A DNA stretch of 64,000 bases. Source: Pyropia haitanensis (lineage: Eukaryota > Rhodophyta > Bangiophyceae > Bangiales > Bangiaceae). Where the stretch lies: assembly GCA_008729055.1 (NCBI GenBank), contig SDUX01000003.1, forward strand, positions 1,736,001-1,800,000, in the 5' to 3' direction. Each line of letters begins with the position of its first letter. The first letter of the stretch is position 1. A model generated the notes under the pieces. That model saw only the letters and a list, made by a program, of their open reading frames with translations, was not told the DNA's origin and searched no databases. This document shows, in pieces, positions 18,965 through 30,580 of this stretch. Position numbers and translations under genes: made by a program.

Positions 18965-20246
18965 GAGGGTCGGGCGGGTTGGTGAGTTGGTCGGCATTGT
19001 TCGTGGCTCTTAAGAGAAGGATGAAGGTCGGTGGGAGGGGGGTGGATCACAGCGCGAGAACGGGGTCGTGGTCGAGCATGGCCGCTGTACGAGGTCGCGG
19101 GGAGTGTCGGGGTGTTGGGAGAGAGCGGCTGCTCGAGGGAGAGGTGGTCGAGAGGTTGGGAAGGGGCCATCCCGAGGATGGCGGAGGGGACGTCCAGCGG
19201 GGGTTGGTGAGAGGAGGGTCGTGGCACGGAAAGGGTGGTCGGGGGAGCGGGTGCTGCGGCCGTCGAGCAGACCATCGGGGATTCGGTGATGCGACGTGGG
19301 TGTCGCAGACGGGTGAAACGACGGGCGGGCAGCGACGTCTTCGCACGACCACGCGGGCGCGCACAGCTCCGCGGCACACATCTCGGTTCATCTGCAGCTC
19401 CAGAGGCGGGCGGGGAAGGAACGAAAGTTAAGCTCCGCGGCGAAGGAAGAGCGGAAAGAACGGTGAGGGTGGTGTCCGTGGCGAGGCGTGCGTGCGTGCA
19501 CCGTGGAAAGCGGTCGTCACGGCCAATCATGACGAGCCGATCTGCGCGTCAATCGTGCTCACCCGCCAAATGCTTGTCCATACACTCTCACCCACGCAGT
19601 GGTCCATGCTACGGGATCCTCCTCAAGAGCTGATTAAGCCAGATGGGCTTGATGCGACCTTGAATTTCGTAGAAGAGGGTCCTCGTCAAGCCGCCGCGAG
19701 CGTCCCGACGCCAGGTTAAGTTCGGAACTGTACACTCTGTAGCAAAATAACTGCAAAGAAGTACGACCTTAAGGTCTAACAACGCAACCGGTGCGAGGGC
19801 CCCTCTTGTACCAGAAAAACTACATTTAATTTCACGATCGACACATGTGCACCCTCTCGCTTGTTCGGCTCAGTCGTAGGCAATGAAGCACTTGCACTAG
19901 TAATTCGTACTTGGTAGTCTTGAGGTGTTCCTTACGCTCAGTTTGTTGGGGACCCCACGGACGTAGACGATTGGGAGTGGCCGTCCATCCTCCGCCCCCC
20001 CCCTCCCTACGCTCGCATCGGGGTTGGCTGGCCCATCGACCTTCGCCGCGCCTCGACCCGGCCGGCTGGCGTCGATCCCGTCGCCTCCCGTGCGCCCGTC
20101 CCGTCCCTCCGCGTCCTCTCTGCCCGGTTTCCCCGCTCCTCCCTTCTTGCCATCGCTTGACGCTGTTTGGGCGCGGCGACCGCCCGTCCCTCGGGCCGTT
20201 TCCTCATTGTCGGTCGTACCGGATCGTCGGCAGCCCGACGCGCACC
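18965..20246. other. Spacer between the KH and OSCP genes, with a repeat copy
   Basis: 18970-19560 is purine-rich on the + strand with no conserved frame. 19594-19790 is a dispersed repeat copy listed separately. 19740-19960 is unusually AT-rich for the window and may hold the OSCP promoter. 19990-20246 is pyrimidine-rich, as expected of a leader. Confidence 0.5.
19594..19790 (+). repeat. Dispersed repeat, diverged copy of the end of the 37-kb element
   Basis: Aligns by eye with 36982-37175. Shared in order are GCAGTG, GGGATCC, a CTTCA/CCTCAAGAGC block, CCTTGAATTT followed by GAAGAGG, a GGTTAAG/AGTTAAG block, and AAAGAAGTACGA followed by TAAGGT. Identity is around 65-75% over about 190 bases. 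Only one end of the element is present, so this is a fragment or solo end. Confidence 0.65.
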
Positions 20247-20819
20247 ATGTCGCGCGTGGCCGTCGGCCTCACCGGCCGCTACGCCAACGCCCTGTACGGT
20301 GCGGCGACCAAGGCGTCGGCGCTCGACGCGGTGCGGACGGATGTGGCCAAACTGCGCACCCTCGCCGCGGCGTCGACCCCCTTCACCGACTTTCTCCGCG
20401 ACCCGTCGCTGTCACGGTCGGCCAAGAAGGACGTCCTCGGGTCGGTCATGAAGGCAGGAGATTTCCACCCGACGCTCGCCACCTTCCTCTACGTTGTCGC
20501 GGAGAATGGGCGGGCGGCGGACGCGGAAAAGATCCTTGATGACTTCCACGCTATGGTCGCCGTCGGCGGCGGCGCGCACGAGGCGATTGTCACGTCGGCC
20601 GCCGCGCTGAGCGAGTGGGAGCTGGCGCTGCTGAAGAAGAGCATTATCAAGCGGTTTTTCGGGGCGGACTCGGGGGTGGAGGTCGAGGTGGCGGCGGTGG
20701 TGGACCCGGAGCTCGTGGGCGGGTTCACCGTCCAGGTGGGCGACAAGTTTGTGGACCTGAGCGTCAAGGCGGAGCTGATGAAGGTCACCTCGTACCTGCA
20801 AAAGACGCTCGAGGGTTGA
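20247..20819 (+). CDS. ATP5: ATP synthase OSCP (delta-type) subunit
   Basis: 190 residues in one exon. The protein is the OSCP/delta family from end to end: LTGRYANALYGAATKASALD at the N-terminus, FLRDPSLSRSAKKDVL, FLYVVAENGRAADAEKIL in the middle, and the family's C-terminal signature VDPELVGGFTVQVGDKFVDLSVKAEL. OSCP sits on top of F1 and links it to the peripheral stalk of mitochondrial ATP synthase. The C-terminal SYLQKTLEG and the similarity favour the mitochondrial protein over chloroplast AtpD. The ATG at 20247 leaves only about nine residues before the conserved GRYANALY, so the mitochondrial presequence is missing. The frame is open 5' to 19911 without an in-frame ATG, so a presequence exon may lie upstream. 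Confidence 0.88.
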   Translation: MSRVAVGLTGRYANALYGAATKASALDAVRTDVAKLRTLAAASTPFTDFLRDPSLSRSAKKDVLGSVMKAGDFHPTLATFLYVVAENGRAADAEKILDDFHAMVAVGGGAHEAIVTSAAALSEWELALLKKSIIKRFFGADSGVEVEVAAVVDPELVGGFTVQVGDKFVDLSVKAELMKVTSYLQKTLEG

Positions 20820-21299
20820 GCCGTCCCGTGGGTGCGTGCGGGGGCGTGCGGGCATGGGGGAGCGAGGTGGGGTGGGGGCTGTGGTGGGGGGGAGCGTGGA
20901 GGAAGCACTGCGCAGGGTGCATGAACGTGACGACGTCAGGACGTGGGTGTGGTAAGGATGCTAGGCTTCTTTCCCCTCTTTTTTTTTTGTACTTGTCTTT
21001 CCCTTCTCTTTCTCGCACACCTGACGGGCTTTGCGACCCCCACCCATCCGGACCGTGGACCGCAGTGCCGTCGCTGCCAAGCAGCAGGCAGCCTCGTTTC
21101 CGACCCCACGGAGCGACCCAACCCTGAGGCGGAGTGGACAGGGTGGCGGGCCACCGCCCCGCGCGTCCCCGCCGCCCACCCCGATCGGCGGCATGGGCGG
21201 CCACCGCCGCCGCGACCGGCCCACGGCTGCGGCGGGAGCCGCCGGCCCGTCACCCCGCGCCGCGGCGCGCGTCACCACCAGCCGGCGCGGCCCTTGCGG
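20820..21299. other. Convergent spacer (OSCP / CCZ1-like)
   Basis: Contains the 3' end of the OSCP transcript and, after 20940, a T-run (20980-20990). The real C-terminus of the minus-strand CCZ1-like gene may extend into this interval but I could not place it. Confidence 0.35.
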
Positions 21300-21480
21300 C
21301 CTCCCCCCCCCCCCCTTGCCCCCCCCCCCCCACCCCCAGAGCGGCCGCCAGCGACGGCAGCTCCGCCGCCGCCCGCGCGGCAACGACCGCCGCCACCGCC
21401 GCGGCATCGCACGCCGGCGGCAAGTGCAGCAGCCGGTCCGCCTCGGGCTCCCCGCCGCGCAGCGGCGGCGGCGGCGGCGG

Positions 21481-21512
<32 letters not shown>

Positions 21513-21756
21513 GGCGGCCGACCATCGACAGCTCCACGCCGTCGCCGCCGACGCCGCCGCCGCAGGCGTCCGCGTCTGGACCTCCCCACCCCGCCTCCCC
21601 CCCCGAACCCCACCCGCTGTCCGCATCGTCCCCCGTCGCCCACCCCCACCCACTCCCCGTGCTGCTACCCGCGTCGCTGCAGTACGCGGCGCCCCCTCCC
21701 GCCCCCCCCCCTCCTCCCCCCCCTCGTTGCTGCTGCTGCAGCAGCTGCTGCTGCTG

Positions 21757-21795
<39 letters not shown>

Positions 21796-22437
21796 CGGCC
21801 CCGCCGCGTACGCCTCCTCCTCCCCGGCGGTGCGCGTGTAGGCAACGGCGAGTGCCAGCGGCGGCGCGGCGTCCACCCCCACCCGCAGCCGCGCCGCGGG
21901 CGTCGCCGCGCAGCAGACGCCCAGCTGCACCGCGCCGCCGCCAGCGGCCGCGTCGACGGCTAGGAGCGGGTGGGGTGGCGGCGGCGGCAGCGGCCCGGCG
22001 TCGTCGTCGCTGTCGCGGTCGCTCGCGCCGCCGCCGTCGGCGCCGTGCGACCCGTCAACGCCGCCGCCACCGTCGCCGTCGCGGGCGGTCCACCCCCAGA
22101 CGCCCACCCGCAGATAGCGCACCAGCGCGGCGGCCGTGGCGGGCGCGAGGCCCGCCCAGCCAACGACCTCCTCCCCAGCCCCCCCCCCCCCCCACCTCGT
22201 CGTCACGCCCATCCGGCACACGCACGAGCACCCAGCCGACCACCCCGTCCAGGCCGTTTAGCACGCGCGCCACCGCCGGCGCCACCGCCGGGTGCGCCGC
22301 CGCCGGCGGCGGCAGCGGCGCGACCACCCGCGCGAGCGCGGCGGCGAGGGAGGCGCCGCCGCCACCCGGCGGCGGCAACCCAACGACGCCCCCGTGGGCG
22401 GCCCAGCCGTCGGCGGCGCCATCGGCGGCGGCGCCAT

Positions 22438-22480
<43 letters not shown>

Positions 22481-22960
22481 CCCCCCCCCCTACCCCCCCG
22501 GTCATCGGGCGGCAGCAGCGGCAGCGGCGGCGGCGGCACGCCGACGCACAGCCCCAGGACGGCGGCACGGAGGGCGGGCGCGTCGGCCGCCGACAGGCGG
22601 CCGCCCGTGTGGAGGCGCGCGGCCGCGGCGAGCGCGGGCGGGACGGCGCGGAGGAAGGCGCCGCCGCCGCCGCCGGGGTGGGCGGCCGCCCACGCGGGTG
22701 CCGCCGCGATGCCCACGTACACCTGGCCGCCGCGGGTGACCTCCGTCGCCGCCACCGCCGCGCCGGTGGTGGTCGTCACGAGCGACGCGACGGCGGGCGG
22801 GTGGTGCGCGGCCGCGGCGGGGTGTGCCCAGCGGGTCGCCGCGCACGCGGCGGTGGCGGCGGCGGCCGCAGCAGCGGCGGCGGTGGTGGTCGCCGCGGGG
22901 GGGGGTGGTGGTGCCGACGTGGCGCCCGCCGCGGACGGGGACGCGGCCGGCGGCGGCGGC

Positions 22961-22999
<39 letters not shown>

Positions 23000-23635
23000 C
23001 GGGGTGGCGCAAACAGCGGGGGCGGCGGGATGGACCGCGTCGCGGTGGAGGTGGTGCCCCCCGACGAGGTGGAGGGCGTGACGGAGGGGGTGGACGCGTC
23101 GCTCGCTACCGACGACGGCGACGCCGCGCCGGGGGTGGGGTGTGCCGCCGCGGGCGGTGGGGCAGAGGACGCCGGCGGCGTGGGGGGGGGGACGCCGCCG
23201 GCGGCGACAGCCCCGCAGCGGCGGCCGCCGCCGCACCGGCGGCGGACAAAGCGGGGCCGTCACCCCCTCTGGCCCGCCTCCGCCCCCCCCCTGCGCTGCC
23301 CCCTCCCCCAGTGTGCGGTCGGTGGGCTCCCGCCTCCGCGTCGCTCCGTCGGCGCCCCCCCCCCACCCCCCCACCACGTCCGCCTCCTCCCCCCCCCCCC
23401 CCCTCCCCCTCCTCGTCCTCGTCGTCCTCCCCAAACACGCCCGCCGCGAGCGCCTCGGCCGCCACAAACAGCGTCGCGGCGCCGTCGGCGGCGGCCGCCG
23501 CGTCGGGCCCCGCCGGCGCCACGACAAACAGCAGCCGCCCGGCGGCGGGCGTCTTGGCGTCAAACGCAAAGAGGGAGAGCGCCGCCGCGGCCGCGTCGGC
23601 GGCGGTGGGGGTCCCACCACCCGGGGGGGGGGCAT
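21300..23635 (-). CDS. CCZ1: Possible CCZ1-like longin-domain protein, frame broken at homopolymers
   Basis: Coding-looking pieces lie in order on the minus strand in different frames. First, from ATG 23635, MPPPPGGGTPTAAD would run into LSLFAFDAKTPAAGRLLFVV if the C run after the ATG were one base longer. Later come GGQVYVGIAAAPAWAAAH and AADAPALRAAVLGLCVGV (22.5-22.8 kb), VLNGLDGVVGWVLVRVPDG (22.2-22.3 kb), EVVGWAGLAPATAAALVRYL (22.1-22.2 kb) and LHLPPACDAAAVAAVVAAR (about 21.4 kb). The opening strand and the W-x-GL-x6-LxRYL block recall CCZ1, partner of MON1 in the Rab7 exchange factor on late endosomes. Pieces are separated by Gly/Asp-rich or homopolymer tracts that could be inserts, introns or assembly errors. 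Family call is tentative; presence of a gene is more likely than its name. Confidence 0.35.
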
Positions 23636-23932
23636 GGTGAGGGGGGGGGGGGAGGGGGGGGGGGGGGGGAAGCAAGGGGGGAACCCAGAGGGCGGGGGGG
23701 GGGGGGGGGGGGGGAGGAACCAAACACCGCCGGGGGGGGGGGGCGGGGGGGGGGGGGGGGGGAAGGGGACAGGCGGCGGGGATGGGGCAGGCGGCGCGGC
23801 CGGCGGGCCAACGGTGGTACCGGCCGGGGCGGCCGGCGGTGGCGAGCCACCGGCCGCGCGCCCGCTGGTGTCTGCCCAAACGGCGGCGACAGCGTCGCCG
23901 CGGGGGGCGGGGTGGCAGCTCGGCGGCCGCGC

Positions 23933-23963
<31 letters not shown>

Positions 23964-24984
23964 GCGCGGCGCCGCACGGCGCGGCGCGGCGCCGCACGGC
24001 GCGGCACGGCGCGGCACGGCACGGCACGGCGCGCGCCGGCCGGGCCGACGACGGCCGGCCGGCGGCCACGGCAGCAGCGGCGGCGGCGGCCGCCGCCGCC
24101 GCCGTCGCGCGGGTGCCGCGCGCGCGGGGCGGCGGCGCGTCCCGCGGCGCCCGCCCGCGCGGCGGCATTGGCGGCGGGTCGGTCACGCGGCCCCCCCCCC
24201 CCCCCCCGGCGCCGCCCACCCCCCCCCCCCCCCCCCCCCTCTCTCCACGGTGCCTGCCGCCGCGGCGGGCGCGGCGGTCGGTCGGCCGGCGGTCGACGGG
24301 GGTTGGTCGGCAGCCGCGCGGCGGCCGCCGCGCGGAGGTGCGCGCGCGTGGGCGGTGGGTTTGGCAGGTGCGGTGGGGGGGGGGGGGGGGGGGGAGGGAG
24401 GGGGGGGGGGAGGGCGCCGGGGGGGGGGGGGGGGGGGGGGGGGCGTCGGCCAATGCAGGTTGGCCCCAGCGGTTTACACCCCGCTCCCTGGTGGGGTGCT
24501 CCCGCGGCCAGTGGTCGGCTGCGCGCGGCCTGGGTCGCTGGTGAGCACCCCCCCCGCCCCCCACGTGTCTCGCACAGGGGCCGACGGCCGACCGGCGTGG
24601 ACAGACGGGGGTAACGCGACCAAAAAAAATGGCGGCGGCCAACTACCCGACCACACCGCGCACCCGCGCTGGCGGGCGGCCGGAAACCGGTGGCGTCGCG
24701 GCGCGCCGATCCCGCCGGTTGGGTGGGGGGGCGCCGCGACCGCCGCCGGCGGCGCCGCCGCCCCTCCCCCCCCCCTTCCACCGCATCGCCCGGCCATCCC
24801 GCGCGGCGGCGGTCCCTCCCCCGGCGGGGCGGTCCGTCCCTGGCTGCCGCCCCCCCCCCCCCCCCCCCCCCCCCCCTCCTCCGCCGTCGCCGCGGCGGTC
24901 GTCTCCATCCCTGTTGCTGCGGGCACTCCCCCCCCCCCCCCCCCCCCCATCCTTCTCGTTCGCGCCGAGCCGCCGGCCGCGACG
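23636..24984. promoter_or_regulatory. Divergent spacer full of G/C homopolymers
   Basis: Between the CCZ1-like (-) and WDR89-like (+) starts. It has very long G runs (about 23640-23765 and 24370-24444), C runs (24190-24240, 24850-24885, 24928-24950) and a short tandem array of GGCGC/GGCAC units at 23955-24035. Only low-complexity frames are open. Any promoter is hidden in this; base counts in the runs should not be trusted. Confidence 0.5.
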
Positions 24985-25297
24985 ATGCGCGGCCTCGCCG
25001 CGCAGTCCGCCCCGCTGGCCGCCGACGGCGGCGGCGGCGACGGCGAGCCCCCGTACGTCACCGCCGTGGCGGTGCTGCCAGCAGACGCGGTATGTGTGCG
25101 TGAGGGGGTCTGCGCCTTGGGGGGGGGGGGGAGCACGTGTGTGGGGAGGAAGCGGGAAGCTGGGGGGGGTCGTGTGGTCGGCGGCCGGCGGGTGGGCCCG
25201 CCGCCGGACGCCGCCGTCGGCGCGGCTGTCGCCGGCGGCGGCGCCGCCCCTCGGGGGGCCCCGGTCTGTGTACCCGCGGCGGGCCGCGGCGGGGACC

Positions 25298-25340
<43 letters not shown>

Positions 25341-25973
25341 GACCACCCTCCAGTGGGGATGGCGCCGGCGGCGGTGCCGCCAGACGCGGCGGTGGCCGTG
25401 CCGCCGCGGCGGTCTGTGGGAGGCGGCCGCCGCCCTAACACGCCCCTCGCTGCTCGGGTCGCCGCGCTGTCCGCCCCCTCTCTCCCCGCCGCCCCCCCCC
25501 CGCCCACCCGCCCGCCGTGCCCTCACCCAGACCATCGCCGCCGTCACCCCCACCGGCAGTGTCACCCTCCTCGCCGTTGCCGCCGCGGCCCTCGTTCCTG
25601 TCACGACGCTGCGCCCGCGGCGGGCCGCCGCCCCCCCCGCGGTGTTTGCCACCCCCCCCCCCCCCACGGCGGGGACTCCCCCGCCCGCCCGGCGACCCCC
25701 CCCCTGTACGTTGCCACCGCCACCGGCGCCATCTACGCGGGCGACGCGCGGGCGCCCCGGCTGGCCCCCTTTGCCGTCACCCCCCGCGGGGCGGCGCTGC
25801 ACTCGCTCGCCGTCTCGGCCGACGGCTCACGCATCGCCGGGGGGGGCCCGCCGGGCAGCTGACCGTCTGGGACGCCCGCCGGGGGGGGGCGGCCGCGCCG
25901 CCGCTCGCCGCCACCGCCGAGCTCCACGACGGCGACGTGCGGGCGCTCGCGTTTGCACCCGACGGCGTCGCCG

Positions 25974-26021
<48 letters not shown>

Positions 26022-26688
26022 GTGGGGGTGGGGGTGGCGACGCGTCCCGCCTGGCGACCGCCGCCGAGGACGGGCTGCTGTGCGTGGTCCGCGCGGGTGA
26101 CCTCGCCGCCGCCACCGCCGACGGCCTGCCCCCCGCCGCCGAGGCTGACGACACGCTGGTGGTGGCCAACGTCGGCGCCGCCGTCGACGCGGTCGGCTGG
26201 GCGCCGCCGCCGCCGCCGCTGTCGCCACCGCGGGCGGCCGCCGCCCGCGGTGGCGGGGCGGCCGCCACCCGCCGGCCGCCGCGGGTGTGGGCGGTGACGG
26301 CGGTGGGTGGGGTGGGCGTCTACTCTGCCCGCAGCGGCCGCACCGTCGGCGGCACCCCCGACGCGCGGGCGCCGCTGTCGCGCGCCGCCGCTGCCGGCGG
26401 CGCCGCCGCGCCCGCCGTTGAGGGGGTGGTCGGCTGCGTCGTCGCGCCCGCCGCGCGGCGGCTGTACGTTGTTGGGTGGACCACCGGCGGCGGCGTCGTG
26501 ACGGGCCACGTGCGCCACTGCCGTGGCGCGCGCGCGGGGGGGGGGGGGGCGAGGGGGTGGCGGTGGCGGCGGCCAAGGTGCTGGGGGGGGGGGGGAGGGA
26601 CGACCCGGTCGTGCGTGCCGCGGCGTACGGGGAGGGGGTGGGGCTCGTGACGGGGGGGGAGGATGGCGTCGTGCGGCTGTGGCGGTGA
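24985..26688 (+). CDS. WDR89: WDR89-like WD40-repeat protein; two exons, frame broken at homopolymers
   Basis: Exon 1 is 24985-25089 (35 residues, ends LPADA), with donor GTATGT. Intron 25090-25530 ends CTCACCCAG. Exon 2 starts 25531 in phase 0 (TIAAVTPTGSVTLL). To follow the protein the frame must change in the C run at about 25651-25667 (then PLYVATATGAIYAGDARA), in the G run near 25840 (then GQLTVWDARRG), and in the G run near 26535-26548 (then VRAAAYGEGVGLVTGGEDGV and VRLW, stop 26686-26688). Matching blocks in human WDR89 include the WDAR end of a blade, the ELHDGDVRALAF blade, LYVVGWTTGG and the final TGGED..LLW blade. WD40 propellers are binding scaffolds; WDR89's role is poorly known. 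Three shifts in one otherwise conserved gene suggest sequence error. Confidence 0.72.
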
Positions 26689-29173
26689 CGCCGGGCCGTC
26701 TGGGTACTTTTTGGTGGTTGTTTTCGCTCCTGGGGGCAGTCGGGTCTGCTTGGGGGGGGGGGCGGTAAGCCGCGTCGGGTGCGGGACGCCGGCAGACGGG
26801 CGGGAGTGGCAAACGTGGGAGACTTTGGGCCGCGCCGTGCGCCGCGGTGGGCAAGCCGCTGGCCACCAGGATGGGGCCGCGCCCGCCACAGCGCGGGCGC
26901 TTCCCCGCCGGTGCGCCCGCTCTGAGCGCACGCGTCCCACAGCCCAGCGACGCGCGCCATCCGGCCGCGCGAGTGGGGTGGGGTGGGCGGTGGGGCGGTG
27001 ACCCCGCCCGCCCGCGCCGCCGCGGCACCGCCCCGGCCGCGGCGGTGCCGCAGCGGCTGTGGCGGCCGCGACGGCGGCGGACCGCCAGGGCCGCTCTCCC
27101 CCGCTGGGGCAGACACACCGCCCCGCCGACGCGGTGGGGGGTCACCCCCCGGGCAGAAGAGGCGGGGCGGCGCCGGCGGCGGTACGTATCCCACGACGGA
27201 CCCCGCCGGCTGCGCACGCCTCTGCTGCCGCTGCCGCTGCGGCCGCCGCCGCCGTCGCGGGTGAGTTGTTGGCTGCTGCCGCTGCCGCTGCGGCATCGGC
27301 CGCCGCTGCTGGCGCGTGGCGGCTGCCCGTTGCCCCAAACGCGGGCAGCCCCGTTGTGGCGGCGGTGCGGGCGCAGGGGGCGGCGGGGAGGGCCAAGGGG
27401 GGATTGGGCCAGGCGCGGCCGCGACCAGCGCTGGCGCTGAGGTGTGGCGGCAGCGAGGTCGTGCGGCGCACGGCGGGTGGGCGGACGCCTCTGCTTGCGT
27501 GGGCGCCTCGCGCGTTGTCACTGGGGGGGGGATGCGCCCACGCCGTTGGCGGCGGCCACCGCGGCGCGCCCACTCCCTCCCTGGGCAGCAATGCTGGACC
27601 ATGACTGGCACAGTCTGCGTGGCGGCTGCCGGGAGGGATGCTGCGCAACGTCTGCCGAAAACAGGCGGCCACGTCCTGACGAAAATGGGATGGCGGCGTA
27701 CCGCGCAGGGTGTGGGTCGGCAGCGCCGGCGACGACGTTCGAGCCATCCCGCAGAGGAACCTGTACGACTCGTTGGAGTGGGGACCATCCCGGCCACGGC
27801 GTCCGTCTATTGCGCTTTTTCGTCCATCGTCTTCCTCGAGGTCCACTCAGTAACACCTTGCCAATTACCTGCTGTGCATTGGAGTTGGGGGAAGGGCTGA
27901 TCCTCGGCATCCTTGACCGCGCTGGCCAAGACGATGCGCTGCGAAACCGCTCCCACACCACCAAGCAGACACTCCCTGCGCGTCGGTTGCGGCGTGGCTG
28001 GGCGACGCGAGCGTTGGGCGGCACGTGGCCGGGGAGGCCCGCGCCTGCCCCGCCCCCTCGTTGAACCCTTTCGAAAGCCACCCCGCCCCCACCCCCGGCG
28101 CCTCTGCAGGTGACATGGCGGCGGCTCGGCCCGCAACGTTGGCCGTTTGGCGGTCCCTCGGGGTGGGGCGCCACCCGGTCCCGCCCGCCACTCGCCGCGT
28201 GTTTTGTACGCTACGTGCAAAAGGGGCGGTCGGCGGCGTGCGGGACGGGCCCGGGCGGCCGCTTCCCGGCGCTCCAAGGTGGAAGGAGGCGGCTGGGCCG
28301 CGCCGCGCGGCCAACGAGCGCAGCTGCGGCTCCACGAGGACTGCCCCCCAACCGGCCAACCGCCCTCCCGCCCAACCTCGCACGCCTCCCCGGCCACCTC
28401 TGGCATCAATACACTTTTGTCGGCGGCCGAGGCACCGACGCAGGCAGCGGCGGTGCTCTTGATCGGGGCGGGGCACGTACCCCCAATGGCGAGACGGCCG
28501 GCGTGCGCAACCCATCCTTTTTGCCGGGCAGAGAGGCCCGGCCAACACCCCGACCCTGGCGGTGGGGTGCCCGTGACGGGTGCTCCTCCTCGGCGGCGGC
28601 CCTGCGCGACCCGCAGCGGGCACAGGAGGGCGGGGCGCTGTCAGGCAGCTGCCCAGGCGCGTCGCGCGTCCCTAACGGAGCGGCGCAAGGGGCACTCCCC
28701 GTCACGGGCGTCGACGCTGGCCGCCTCGCGCCGTCACGTGCGCGGGGAGGACCAGCGCGCTTGCCGCGGCGTAGCGCACGGGATCTCGCTGCTGGCGGGC
28801 TGCTGGGCCCTCGTGGGACACGGGCGGCGGCGGCCGGCCGGGTCCACTGGCCCGCCACCCGAGTGCAAGGCTCCCAAACGGTCGTGCCACAGCTGTGCGC
28901 CCCCGCTTCCCCGCCTCCCGCCTCCGCCTGGCTTCCGGTTCCCCCCCCCCGCCCAGTCCCCCAATCTGCTGGCGAAACGACGCGGTACGGCACGACACAG
29001 CAGTGTACCGCCTACTTTTCCAAACGACCAGCAGGTGCCTGGTGGGGGTCCAGACCTCCTCTGTCGGGGGCACGCGCCTGGGTCTCTGCTGGCTGTCGGG
29101 GGGTCTGCCAGCCGCCCCGCCGAGGGAGCGAGTTGGCCCATCACCGCAGCAATCCCTCCCGCGACGAGCTGCT

Positions 29174-29249
29174 GTGACAAAGGTCTTTGTCACCCAATCA
29201 GCGTGGATGATCAGCGTGGTGGCACCAGCCTCGCGCACTGATTGGTGAC
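29174..29249. promoter_or_regulatory. Perfect 20-base hairpin plus inverted CCAAT-type pair
   Basis: GTGACAAAGGTCTTTGTCAC (29174-29193) has two 9-base arms around GT. It overlaps GTCACCCAATCAG (29190-29202), which is inverted 35 bases later as CTGATTGGTGAC (29238-29249). CCAAT is the NF-Y core. No gene starts next to it, so function is unknown; a CACCCAATCAG copy also lies at 39992-40002. Confidence 0.5.
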
Positions 29250-30553
29250 GGCCGGCGCTGTCCCACGACGGGGCGCCGCACCGTTGCTCGCACCCGGGGT
29301 TTGGCGGCGCGTCCCTGGCGCGCCGTGGCTCCCGCCAAGAGGTGGACCCCCACATCCCCCCCCCCCCCCCCCCCTCGGCACGCTGCTGCAGCCGTTTTCT
29401 ATTTCCTACTCGGCGCCGACGCGCCCCTTGCTGACGGTCCAAAAAAATGAATGGGACCCACCCTTTGAAAATGGGCTGCGAGGGGGGGTGGTGGGACGCG
29501 GCGCGTTCGCAACAGGCGTGCCGAGCAGGAGACGCCCATTCGGACGGGGGGGGAGGTGGCCCGGCGTGCCACGCTGTTGGCGCACGGAGCGCGCGCGTGG
29601 CCGGGCGGCGCGGCTGGCCGCGCGGCCGCTCGCGGGAGCGCCGTGTCCCACGCGCGCATCCGCCACCACGCCACGTCGGCCGCGTCGGGACGGCGCCATG
29701 GGGTGGATCTGGGAGGGGGGGGTGGGGGGGGGGGAGGTTTGGGGCGTTGGAGGCGAGGGGGGGGGAGGTTTGGGGCGTTGGAGGCGAGGGGGGGGGTGCG
29801 AGGGCGGCACGGGTTGGGAGCGGCGACGCAGGGGGCTCCAAAATGGGGTTCCGTGGGGGGGGGGGCAGGGGGGGGGGGGGGGTGGGGGTGGTGGCGGGTC
29901 TGGCGCTCTCACGTGGAGACGACCCCTGCCCGAAAAAAAAAAACGGCTGTGAGCGCGGCGGCCCCCCCACCGCTGCGCCAGACCGCCGCCGCGTCGAGGT
30001 GCACGCCGCCGCCCCGTCAAGCTGGGGCCGTGGGTGGTCCGCATCGCGTCGCCGCGACCGCTGCCGTCGGCGCCTTGCGGGGCCCCCGAGGCACCCCCGC
30101 GGGGGCCCGTGCCCCCCGCTCCCGCCGCGGTTCGACCGACGGCCAGGTTGGCGGGGGGCGCTGCTGTTCTCAACCGTCCCGCCACCTTTGAGGTGGGACG
30201 TTGCACGCCGAGAAACCGCCCCCCACCCCCCCCCCCCCGATCCTCGCGGCCGCTCCCGCCGCTCCACCTGGCTGCCAGTAGCCGCCTGGCGACCCCCCCC
30301 CCAATCCCCTCCCGCCTCTGGCACCCAGCTCCCGCGACACTGGCGGCGACTCCCTTCCCCAAACGCACCCCCCCCCCCCCCCCCCCCCCCTCGGCCGCCG
30401 CTCGTCGCTGCCGACCCCCGCGCCACGCGGCCAACCCATCCCCCCCCCCCTGTTCCATCTCGGTCGGCGCCGCGGCGCGCCCACACACCCCCTCCCGGTG
30501 CCAACGAGAGAAAGGGCGGCGACGGTGGCCGCGGGTGGGTCGCGCCGCGGTGG

Positions 30554-30580
30554 TTTTTTTTTTTTTTTTTTTTTTTTTTT
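30554..30580 (+). repeat. Poly-T tract (27)
   Basis: T run in otherwise C/G-rich DNA, preceded by GCGGTGG. One of five long T runs on the + strand between 30 and 37 kb. Confidence 0.85.

Noticed and set aside
29174..29193. Hairpin as a bacterial-type terminator
   Set aside because: No T run after it and the surrounding sequence is eukaryotic intergenic DNA.
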